7,605 bases of DNA from Acidobacteriaceae bacterium. Lineage in GTDB: Bacteria > Acidobacteriota > Terriglobia > Terriglobales > Acidobacteriaceae. The DNA lies in assembly GCA_003165855.1 (NCBI GenBank), contig PMXH01000136.1:1-7605 (forward strand), read 5' to 3'. This document shows, in pieces, positions 1-5,590 of the stretch; within the stretch, counting starts at the first letter, position 1; each line of letters opens with the position of its first letter. A program made the position numbers and the translations under genes. The notes below the pieces were generated by a model, which was not told where the DNA came from, did no database searches, and worked only from the letters and a program-made list of their open reading frames with translations.

Positions 1-296
1 CCTTCCAGCAGCATCGATAACTGCGCCCGCGTCAACGAAACCGTGCCGCTCGCCGCTTGCGGCCAAACGAAGCGCCCACGCTCCAGTCGTTTCGCGAACA
101 AACACATCCCGTCGCCGTCGTACCACAGAACCTTGATCAGATCGCCTCTCCGCCCGCGAAACACAAACATGTGCCCCGAGAACGGCTTCTGCTCCAACTT
201 GCTCTCTACCAGCGCACTGAGCCCCGTAAACCCGCGCCGCAAGTCCGTCACTCCCGCGGCAATCCAAACTCGCGTGTTCGTCGGCGGCCCCATCAT
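1..296 (-). CDS. tnpB: IS66-family accessory protein TnpB (Orf2), 3' end outside window
   Basis: The 98 codons visible read MMGPPTNTRVWIAAGVTDLR, then RRGFTGLSALVESKL, SGHMFVFRGRRGDLIKVLWY, DGDGMCLFAKRLERGRFVWP and LTRAQLSMLLEG. This is the classic, highly conserved IS66 Orf2 protein, usually about 110-120 residues, so only a short tail is missing at the left edge. The protein is required for IS66 transposition, but its biochemical role is not well defined. The start ATG (296-294) shares ATGA with the tnpA stop TGA (295-293), so its translation is probably coupled to tnpA. A second ATG follows directly (293-291), and either could be used. The reading frame is unbroken across the visible part. 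Confidence 0.95.
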   Translation of the reverse strand, partial: MMGPPTNTRVWIAAGVTDLRRGFTGLSALVESKLEQKPFSGHMFVFRGRRGDLIKVLWYDGDGMCLFAKRLERGRFVWPQAASGTVSLTRAQLSMLLE

Positions 297-709
297 CCCC
301 GTAGGCACTCCAGCAACACGCGCACCAACGCCGGATCGGCGCTGCCTTCGATCCGCACCTGTGCCTGCCGCAGTTCGATGTGAATCGTGCCCGCCTGTGG
401 TCTCGGGAAGTCGGCAGATCCACACTCCGGAAGAGGCACCGGCAAACTCTCGCTCACCCGAACCGGCAGCAACTTCATGGCCGGCTTGCGCTCCCCCAGT
501 CTTCCTGCCTGGTAGAGCCGACGCCAGCCAAATACCTGGTTCGCGTTGATGCCATGCGCCCGCGCTACTCGCGCCACTGACGCGCCTTCCACCAACGTCT
601 CTTCGACAATCCGCCGCTTCTCCGCGATACTGCGCCGCTGCCGCGGGACCGCGCCCAACGACTCACTCTTACTCGTCATCCCATCTGAAACTTGCCGGGA
701 AGTGTCCAT
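293..709 (-). CDS. tnpA: IS66-family accessory protein TnpA (helix-turn-helix)
   Basis: A small basic protein of 138 residues if started at the ATG at 709. An N-terminal helix-turn-helix of the transposase-8 type covers about residues 22-65 (RRSIAEKRRIVEETL, then ASVARVARAHGINANQVFGW). The C-terminal pattern (IHIELRQAQVRIEG, then DPALVRVLLECLRG) is typical of IS66 TnpA. In IS66 elements this protein is needed for transposition along with TnpB and TnpC and probably binds DNA. The ATG at 709 is preferred because GGAG lies five bases upstream. An in-frame GTG at 745 would add 12 residues but lacks such a site, and an ATG at 679 would give a shorter protein closer to many relatives. The stop overlaps the start of tnpB. 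A 7-base inverted repeat spans the start codon. Confidence 0.88.
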   Translation of the reverse strand: MDTSRQVSDGMTSKSESLGAVPRQRRSIAEKRRIVEETLVEGASVARVARAHGINANQVFGWRRLYQAGRLGERKPAMKLLPVRVSESLPVPLPECGSADFPRPQAGTIHIELRQAQVRIEGSADPALVRVLLECLRG

Positions 710-728
710 CTCCGCTCCAAGTGGACAC
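702..728 (-). promoter_or_regulatory. Inverted repeat over the tnpA start and ribosome binding site
   Basis: On the minus strand, GTGTCCA (728-722) and TGGACAC (708-702) are perfect 7-base complements separated by 13 bases. The loop holds the GGAG ribosome binding site and the A of the preferred ATG at 709, while the T and G of that codon fall in the 3' arm. A hairpin in the mRNA would hide the start codon and could limit transposase production. The inverted repeat is seen directly; the regulatory role is inference. Confidence 0.4.
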
Positions 729-783
729 CTATTCGAAGTCTCCACTTCTGCAGAATGACTTCCTACCAGCCAGATGTCCAGAC

Positions 784-803
784 GGTCATAACCGGACGCT
801 TAC
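784..803 (-). repeat. IS66 terminal inverted repeat
   Basis: Read on the minus strand, the sequence is GTAAGCGTCCGGTTATGACC, starting at 803 and pointing into the element. The GTAA beginning and the position about 95 bases before the best tnpA start agree with IS66-family ends. The partner repeat is outside the window, so the exact inner limit is not fixed. Bases 804-811 (GAGAGATA on the plus strand) are the expected place for one copy of the 8-base target duplication. Confidence 0.75.
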
Positions 804-977
804 GAGAGATAAGAGACGAGAGAAGTAGCGATGAGGCCGAGCGAGTATGCTGCCCAGAAACTTGGCAAAAATAGCGGCCCTGCAAGGCCAGCCGTGCTTC
901 CACGCAACCGCCGTTGATGCGGAACCAGAGCGTTCACCAATCCGGCCCCACTGTGACGAAGGATTGAGGATTAAGGA
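804..977. other. Intergenic region between the IS66 end and the lipoprotein gene
   Basis: About 174 bases with no convincing gene. It holds the possible 8-base target duplication at 804-811 and the putative terminator at 867-892. The purine-rich stretch at 804-830 on the plus strand has no recognised function. No gene remnant could be identified on either strand. Confidence 0.5.
867..892 (-). terminator. Putative rho-independent terminator after the lipoprotein gene
   Basis: On the minus strand the order is GC, a bulged T, GGCC, the loop TTGCAG, GGCC, GC, then TA and five T residues (871-867). This is a GC-rich stem of about six pairs followed by a T run, 86 bases beyond the stop codon at 978. 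It would stop transcripts of the lipoprotein gene before they enter the IS66 element. The stem is short and bulged, so the call is moderate. Confidence 0.5.
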
Positions 978-2612
978 CTACGGAGGAGGAATCACGGCTT
1001 GGGTAATATTGGAATATCCACTTTCGCCACTCGGATCCACCGCGGTTGTCGCGTAGCAGTAAGTCGTGCCATCGGCCACCACGCTGTCGGTATATGCCGT
1101 CGTGGAGCTTGGTGTGGAACCAATGTTCGAATACGAACCGCAAGAACTTGTCCCGTAGACAGCGCGGTACACGTTGTAGCTCGTAACGCCCGACGTGTTG
1201 CTGGCCTTCCACGCCAAGCTGACGCTATGAACGGGGGCGGCTGTGCCACTGCCCGTGAGGGCGGCTGCGCTTGGTGAGTTGGAGGCGGTACTGGCAAAAG
1301 AAACCGACGCCGACGCGGCTCCGGTCGCACCCGGGGTGAATGTCACAGTAAAAGCAACGGGCTGACTCGTGGTAACTGTTACCGGGAATGAGAGGCCGCT
1401 GATCGAAAACTCGGAAGGGTTGATGCCGCTCAAGCTGACTGAGGAAACCGATACGCTCGCCCCCGTGGCACTCAGCGTGCCGGTTTGAGTTCCACTTGTC
1501 CCCACCGTGACACTTCCTGCGTTGACGGGACTAACACTCAATGTGCCTGAACTTTGGGTGATCGCAGATCCGCTCAGCGTCACGCTCAGGTTTGGGTCCG
1601 ACGCATTCGATGCGATTGCGACACTTCCGCTGAAATTGCCCGCAGACTGCGGCGCAAAGGTCACGCTGAAAGACGCGCTCTGCCCCGGCGTCAAGGTGAT
1701 GTTTGTGCCCAATCCTGAAATGCTGAAACCGGCCCCGCTAACCGACGCTTGCGAGATCGTTGCATTCGAGCCGCCAGTGTTTTTCACGGTTTCGGTCTGC
1801 GTCTGATTCTGGCCGACCTGGACGTTCGTAAACGCCATACTCGCAGGCGTTGCGGTTAAAGTAGCTGGCGTCACTCCGGTTCCAGAAAGTGCAATGTCAA
1901 CCGAAGTGCTCGATCCGCTTACGGTGATAGAGAGGATGCCGTTGCTGGCGCCCGCAGATGTTGGCGCGAACACCACACCGAATGTCGTGCTTTGGTTGGG
2001 CACCAGCGTCAGCGGCAGGCTCAGCCCTGTATCGCTGAAACCGCTACCGCTAACGGTCGCCTGAGAAATTGTGAGATTCTCGCCCCCAGTGTTTTTCAAG
2101 GTTTCGGTCTGTGTCTGATTGGAGCCTACCTGCACACTGCCGAAGGCGAAGCTGGTTGGGTTTTCAGTGACGCTCCCGGCCGTGACTGCCGTTCCGGTAA
2201 GCGCGATATTCAGCGGACTGGTTGAACCGCCGTTGGTGAGAGCCAGATTCCCGGCCACGCTTCCAGCCGACTGGGGACTAAACACGATGTTAAAGGTCGC
2301 GCTTTGTCCAGCGGCCAGGGTCAGGGGAAGATCTAACCCGGTAGTGCTGAAGCCGCTTCCTGTAGCTGTAGCTTGCGTGATTGTGAGACTGGTTCCGCCT
2401 GTATTTGTAACTGTGTCGGACTGACTTTGGCTTGTCCCGATCTGCACATTTCCAAAGCTTATGCTGGCGGGGGCGGCATTCAACCCGCCCGGCAGGGGGT
2501 TCTGCGAACCTTGTGAAGCAGGTTTACTCGTGCTCAGTCCCTGGCAGCCCAGCATACTGGCTAGGGCGAGCACGACTGCAAGCGCATTCCAACGAGTGGG
2601 GAGGTGGCCCAT
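978..2612 (-). CDS. Repeat-rich lipoprotein with choice-of-anchor D-type Ig-like repeats and a fibronectin III-like domain
   Basis: 544 residues, with a predicted lipoprotein signal peptide: TRW, then hydrophobic ALAVVLALASM, then LGC with Cys23 as the likely acylated residue. After a low-complexity linker rich in Ser, Gly, Pro and Gln (24-45) come four Ig-like repeats at about 46-147, 148-250, 251-356 and 357-460. The first three share the pattern F-x-N/S-V-Q-V/I-G, then T-x-T-x-x-NTGG, then GF and FxPxSAG. A fibronectin III-like module follows (about 461-544: SVSLAWKAS, SYNVYR, Cys491 and Cys519, AVDPSGESGYSN). Such proteins are common in Acidobacteriota; a surface-exposed binding or structural role is likely, but no ligand or enzymatic motif is visible. 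A TAA lies five codons upstream in frame, so 2612 is the only start keeping the whole signal peptide, yet no Shine-Dalgarno sequence precedes it. The gene stands alone, with gaps on both sides. Confidence 0.85.
   Translation of the reverse strand: MGHLPTRWNALAVVLALASMLGCQGLSTSKPASQGSQNPLPGGLNAAPASISFGNVQIGTSQSQSDTVTNTGGTSLTITQATATGSGFSTTGLDLPLTLAAGQSATFNIVFSPQSAGSVAGNLALTNGGSTSPLNIALTGTAVTAGSVTENPTSFAFGSVQVGSNQTQTETLKNTGGENLTISQATVSGSGFSDTGLSLPLTLVPNQSTTFGVVFAPTSAGASNGILSITVSGSSTSVDIALSGTGVTPATLTATPASMAFTNVQVGQNQTQTETVKNTGGSNATISQASVSGAGFSISGLGTNITLTPGQSASFSVTFAPQSAGNFSGSVAIASNASDPNLSVTLSGSAITQSSGTLSVSPVNAGSVTVGTSGTQTGTLSATGASVSVSSVSLSGINPSEFSISGLSFPVTVTTSQPVAFTVTFTPGATGAASASVSFASTASNSPSAAALTGSGTAAPVHSVSLAWKASNTSGVTSYNVYRAVYGTSSCGSYSNIGSTPSSTTAYTDSVVADGTTYCYATTAVDPSGESGYSNITQAVIPPP
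1233..2477 (-). repeat. Four tandem repeats of about 100 codons inside the lipoprotein gene
   Basis: The units cover about 2477-2172, 2171-1863, 1862-1545 and 1544-1233, encoding the Ig-like domains. DNA identity is highest between units 2 and 3: the 35-base stretches at 2086-2120 and 1774-1808 differ at only two positions. They lie 312 bases apart, an exact multiple of three, and encode the NQTQTET-x-KNTGG segment. Unit 4 has drifted most and lacks the NTGG motif. This suggests growth of the gene by unequal exchange in multiples of one domain. Confidence 0.8.
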
Positions 2613-2690
2613 GGGGTAGTTGAATTAGGCTGCTTCGGTCGGCTCCTATGCGTTGAAACGTAAGTGTGCCTTTTGTGTAGGAACTGCGGA

Positions 2691-2770
2691 AGGTCTCGAA
2701 AGGACATGCTAGGGGGCGCCGAAAGGCTATATCTGACGCGTGGCCGGTAGGGTGGGATAGCCCGGACCCT
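2691..2770 (-). promoter_or_regulatory. Structured-looking leader upstream of the lipoprotein gene
   Basis: Two inverted repeats lie 90-160 bases before the start at 2612. The first (2770-2749) pairs AGGGT and GGG with CCC and ACCCT around a four-base loop, with a two-base bulge, giving eight pairs. The second (2727-2718) is a GCC/GGC stem with a four-base loop; on the plus strand that loop is GAAA, a GNRA tetraloop. An alternative pairing joins GGCTAT and ATAGCC (2762-2757 with 2730-2725). The function is unknown. It could be an mRNA leader controlling the gene, which has no Shine-Dalgarno sequence, or a dispersed palindromic element. No known riboswitch class was recognised with confidence. 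Confidence 0.35.
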
Positions 2771-2815
2771 GGAAAACCAAGGTTGGCCGACTCCTGCCCG
2801 CTTTAGGCAAACAAG

Positions 2816-2873
2816 GAATAAGGCCGCCGGAGGCAACCAAGGTAAATAAGGAACTCCGTCCTAAGCCTTATTC
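2816..2873 (-). repeat. Nested inverted repeats after the mannosidase gene (possible terminator or processing signal)
   Basis: On the minus strand, GAATAAGGC at 2873-2865 can pair with GCCTTATTC at 2824-2816 (nine perfect pairs). Its inner AATAAGG (2872-2866) can instead pair with CCTTATT at 2851-2845 (seven perfect pairs, 14-base loop). The two pairings exclude one another. The region begins 27 bases beyond the mannosidase stop at 2900, a fitting place for transcript termination or 3'-end protection. No T run follows either hairpin, so it is not a typical rho-independent terminator. A related direct repeat, CAAGG followed by AATAAGG, occurs on the plus strand at 2812-2823 and 2838-2851. Confidence 0.45.
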
Positions 2874-2899
2874 ACGCCTGATTGCCCGGCACGACAGCC

Positions 2900-5557
2900 T
2901 CAATTTGAATTGAAAGCCTCCGTCAGGGACGTGACTTTCAGCGCAGCTCTAATCTGCTCCTGAGCCGCTCCAGACTTGAGATGAAGAGTGACCTGTTCCC
3001 CGGGAAGAAGATCAAAGTAATTATCCGAACTCTGAACGTCGAGGTCGCCAAAAGACAGGTACACGCTGCGCGCGAGCTTCGGGGATTGCAGGGTGATGGT
3101 GTAGTCCTCGCCGGTTTTGCCGAGACTGGTTTCAATCTTGGGCGCAACCGGCAGATCCAGGGCGTGCATCACATCGAAGAATATAAGGTTGCGGGATACT
3201 CTCTTCCCAGCCACTTCCAGATCAAACACCAGGAAGCTGCGATGAAGATCGCCCTTTGCCGCCAGGGCATCCTTATCGACGCTGAAATAAATCGCACTCG
3301 ATTGCGCGGGGATTTGCACGTCCTTGGTTTGCTCCAGCAAAGAGTTTCCCGAGAAATCGAGCAGGCGCATGTGAACCGTTCCCGAGAGCGGTTGAAGCTT
3401 GTCCGATACGACATACACGTCCACCTTGCCATCGTGCAAGAAGGGCGACACCAGCACGTCGTCATAGAAGCGGCGGGCATAATAATGCAGCGCCTTCCAG
3501 CGTCCGTAGTAGTCGATACTGGCCCAGGAGGCCACCGGCCAGCAGTCATTCAACTGCCAGTAGAACGAACCCATGGTGCGCGGCCGCTGCCGGCGCAAGT
3601 GCTCGGCGCCGATCTTGATGATTTCCGCCTGTTGCACCTGGCTCAGATAAACGAACGAAGCGAAGTCCTTGGGCTCGTGGTACTCGCGCAGCATGTAAGT
3701 CAGGATGCGTTCGTTCCCACCCTTATTTTTTTGGTGCGCCTGCATGACGGTGGAGCGAATGTCGAAGTCCTCCGGCTTGTTGGCAAACGCCCGGATGGTG
3801 CGCATCTCGGGAAACGATTGAAATCCGTATTCCGTCATAAAGCGCGGAAATTGCTTGGTATAGTCTTCCGCCGGTGCCTGCTGGTGCCAGACTGCCCAGT
3901 AGTGCATATCGCCGTTGTGCTGATTGTCAGGAATCTCCTCAAAATTGGCGCTCGGAGAGCTGGGCGTGTAGGGCACGGGATCGGCATATTCCGCGACCGT
4001 GCTCCGCAGGATGTCCCCAAAAAGAATTACATAATCCTGCCAGACCTTCTCGCGCGCCGCCGCGGAGATCGACTCCTTGAATTCCTGGCGGTCGCCCCAG
4101 TGGTACCAGCCGGTTTCCACCTCGTTATTTCCGCACCAGATCACGACGCTGGGATGATCGCGCAGGCGCTTGATCTGGTCGATCGCCTCTTGCCGGACGT
4201 TTTCTTGAAAAGCCACGTCGCCAGGAACCATGTCTCCGCCGAACATGAATTCCTGCCAGACCATAATCCCGAGCTCATCGCAGATATCGTAAAAATCATC
4301 GGACTCGTAATAGCCGCCGCCCCATTCGCGAACCATATTCATGTGCGCATCGCGAGCGGACTGAAGAATACCGCGATGAATCTCCGGCGTCACGCGGTTG
4401 GGGAAGCTGTCGAATGGAATGACATCCGCGCCCTTGGCGAATACGGAGATCCCATTCACCACGAACTCAAAACTCTTCCCCCATTGATCCGCAGCGCGAC
4501 GCAGTTCGACGGAACGCAGTCCGGTCTTCGTTTCCGCATGAGCCGCAGCGTCACGGCCTATGCGGATCGAAGCAGAAAACCGGTAACGGCTCTGAGTGCC
4601 ATACCCCACCGGATACCAAAGCTTCGGCGTAGGAATCCTGACGGGAAGAGAGACATGATTGATTCCGGCATTGAGTTGCAGCGTCTGAGTCCCATCGGCC
4701 GTTTGCGCTCCAGACATTTCATCGTGCGCCAAAGTGAGGGTAGCCGTTGTGGGCCGGCTGGCTTCGATCTCAACCTCTGCCGTAACATTGGCCAAGTCGG
4801 TCGCGATGCTCTGTTGATGGATATGGAAATTCTCGATGCGCAGCGCATCCCAGGTTTCAAGACGCACCGGCTGCCATATCCCCTCGGTCATGAATCGCGG
4901 TCCCCAATCCCATCCATAGTTATAAGGAGCTTTGCGCGTGTAAGGAGCGGTGGCTATGTTCTCTTCGTTCCCGTAATTGTGGGTCGAGATCGAAGGCAAA
5001 ATGTAAGGCAGCGACTTGGAGTACGGAATTATTTTCTCGATCGCAGAATGGAAAACGATTCGCAGCGTATTCGGACCGGTCTTCAGCACGGTTTTCGCCG
5101 GGATTCGCCAGTGGCGGAACATGTTGTCCGCGTGCAAAACCGCCTGGTCGTTGAGGTAGACGTCCGCAAACGTATCCAGCCCATCGAACACCAGATCGAC
5201 GTGTTCGTGCGCAAGCGCGGCCGCATCCACTTGGAACGTAGTCTGATACTCCCAGTCGGCCAAGCCGATCCATTGCAGACGGAACTCATTGTCTCGATCG
5301 AAAGGATCAGGGATGAGGTTGTTATGAAGCAGATCGGTTTGAACCACGCCCGGAACCTGCGCAGGATGCCATTCCTTGACGTCGGATCGATCTGTGTTCG
5401 CTACAGCTCGAAACTGCCAGCCCGAATCCAGGTTTCGCGAAGAAGGCTCGGCCGCCTCGAGCGGCAATACAACCAGTGAACCAAACAGCAGACACCCGAA
5501 AAGGTAAAACGCGGTAGCAACCAGACTGCGAAGAAATCCAGACCGAATCTGCTTCAT
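2900..5557 (-). CDS. Exported beta-mannosidase, glycoside hydrolase family 2
   Basis: 885 residues. It should release terminal beta-D-mannose from the non-reducing ends of manno-oligosaccharides or N-glycan cores. A signal peptide covers about residues 1-36 (Lys/Arg start, hydrophobic core 12-32, cleavage near LEAA). Then come the GH2 jelly-roll domain (about 40-235, with YNYGWDWGPR at 212-221), an Ig-like sandwich (about 237-350), the TIM barrel (about 355-700) and a C-terminal beta domain. By family comparison the acid/base is Glu479 in WCGNNEVE and the nucleophile Glu576 in FMTEYGFQS. REWGGGYYE (410-418) and FYWQLNDCWPVASW (665-678) are beta-mannosidase hallmarks and argue against beta-galactosidase. 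Exo-beta-glucosaminidase is a less likely alternative. The length is normal for the family. The ATG at 5557 has AGGAG seven bases upstream. The gene follows the TPR gene after 33 bases. LFGC at 19-22 lies mid-helix and is not a convincing lipobox, so the enzyme is probably periplasmic or secreted. Confidence 0.95.
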   Translation of the reverse strand: MKQIRSGFLRSLVATAFYLFGCLLFGSLVVLPLEAAEPSSRNLDSGWQFRAVANTDRSDVKEWHPAQVPGVVQTDLLHNNLIPDPFDRDNEFRLQWIGLADWEYQTTFQVDAAALAHEHVDLVFDGLDTFADVYLNDQAVLHADNMFRHWRIPAKTVLKTGPNTLRIVFHSAIEKIIPYSKSLPYILPSISTHNYGNEENIATAPYTRKAPYNYGWDWGPRFMTEGIWQPVRLETWDALRIENFHIHQQSIATDLANVTAEVEIEASRPTTATLTLAHDEMSGAQTADGTQTLQLNAGINHVSLPVRIPTPKLWYPVGYGTQSRYRFSASIRIGRDAAAHAETKTGLRSVELRRAADQWGKSFEFVVNGISVFAKGADVIPFDSFPNRVTPEIHRGILQSARDAHMNMVREWGGGYYESDDFYDICDELGIMVWQEFMFGGDMVPGDVAFQENVRQEAIDQIKRLRDHPSVVIWCGNNEVETGWYHWGDRQEFKESISAAAREKVWQDYVILFGDILRSTVAEYADPVPYTPSSPSANFEEIPDNQHNGDMHYWAVWHQQAPAEDYTKQFPRFMTEYGFQSFPEMRTIRAFANKPEDFDIRSTVMQAHQKNKGGNERILTYMLREYHEPKDFASFVYLSQVQQAEIIKIGAEHLRRQRPRTMGSFYWQLNDCWPVASWASIDYYGRWKALHYYARRFYDDVLVSPFLHDGKVDVYVVSDKLQPLSGTVHMRLLDFSGNSLLEQTKDVQIPAQSSAIYFSVDKDALAAKGDLHRSFLVFDLEVAGKRVSRNLIFFDVMHALDLPVAPKIETSLGKTGEDYTITLQSPKLARSVYLSFGDLDVQSSDNYFDLLPGEQVTLHLKSGAAQEQIRAALKVTSLTEAFNSN

Positions 5558-5564
5558 ATCAGTG

Positions 5565-5569
5565 CTCCT
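5565..5569 (-). promoter_or_regulatory. Ribosome binding site of the beta-mannosidase gene
   Basis: AGGAG on the minus strand, seven bases before the ATG at 5557, within the 33-base gap after the TPR stop. It fixes the start and shows independent ribosome entry for this third gene of the unit. Confidence 0.85.
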
Positions 5570-5590
5570 ATTAAAGCGGTTGTCAGTGAC

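Larger units (their letters stand above)
1..803 (-). mobile_element. IS66-family insertion sequence, partial (tnpA-side end)
   Basis: The element is recognised from two adjacent genes in the order typical of IS66 (tnpA, then tnpB) and from a terminal sequence beginning GTAAGCG, read inward on the minus strand from base 803. IS66-family ends characteristically begin with GTAA and the family makes 8-base target duplications. The element continues past the left window edge, where the large DDE transposase gene (tnpC) and the second end should lie. It sits about 170 bases beyond the stop of the lipoprotein gene, in the same orientation, and interrupts no gene visible here. Whether the copy is intact cannot be judged from this part. 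Confidence 0.9.
2613..2899. other. Intergenic region between the mannosidase and lipoprotein genes
   Basis: 287 bases without a supported gene. The part near 2900 holds nested inverted repeats and the part at about 2690-2770 holds the structured-looking leader. The 9-base sequence AACCAAGGT occurs twice (2775-2783 and 2835-2843). A promoter for the lipoprotein gene is expected here, but no convincing -35/-10 pair could be picked out by eye. An AGGAG at 2647-2643 (minus strand) lies 30 bases from the start codon, too far to serve it. Confidence 0.6.

Noticed and set aside
43..549. Plus-strand open frame across the IS66 genes
   Set aside because: It is antisense to tnpA and tnpB, whose protein sequences are unmistakable, and its Pro/Arg/Ser-rich translation resembles nothing known.
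831..917. Small plus-strand frame of 28 codons with a purine-rich upstream stretch
   Set aside because: It overlaps the putative terminator hairpin, has no recognisable product, and its supposed ribosome site is part of a generally purine-rich stretch beside the IS end.
2700..2790. c-di-GMP-I riboswitch on the plus strand
   Set aside because: Only a loose motif order is shared; the conserved GGCAAACC segment and exact GGGACGCAAAGCC core are missing, and no plus-strand gene lies downstream. It is kept only as a question in the findings.
2561..2836. Minus-strand frame of 91 codons across the intergenic region
   Set aside because: It overlaps the lipoprotein start in another frame, has no recognised domain and no good ribosome binding site, and covers the inverted repeats that explain the region better.
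2981..5479. Plus-strand open frame of 832 codons opposite the beta-mannosidase gene
   Set aside because: It lies fully antisense to a gene with all GH2 hallmarks. Its translation has no recognisable domain and is rich in Arg, His and Ile in a pattern expected from the reverse strand of GC-biased codons.
5492..5503. Lipobox LFGC in the mannosidase signal region (residues 19-22)
   Set aside because: Phe before Gly is unusual for a lipobox and the hydrophobic segment continues for ten more residues past the Cys, so cleavage near residue 35 by signal peptidase I is more likely.
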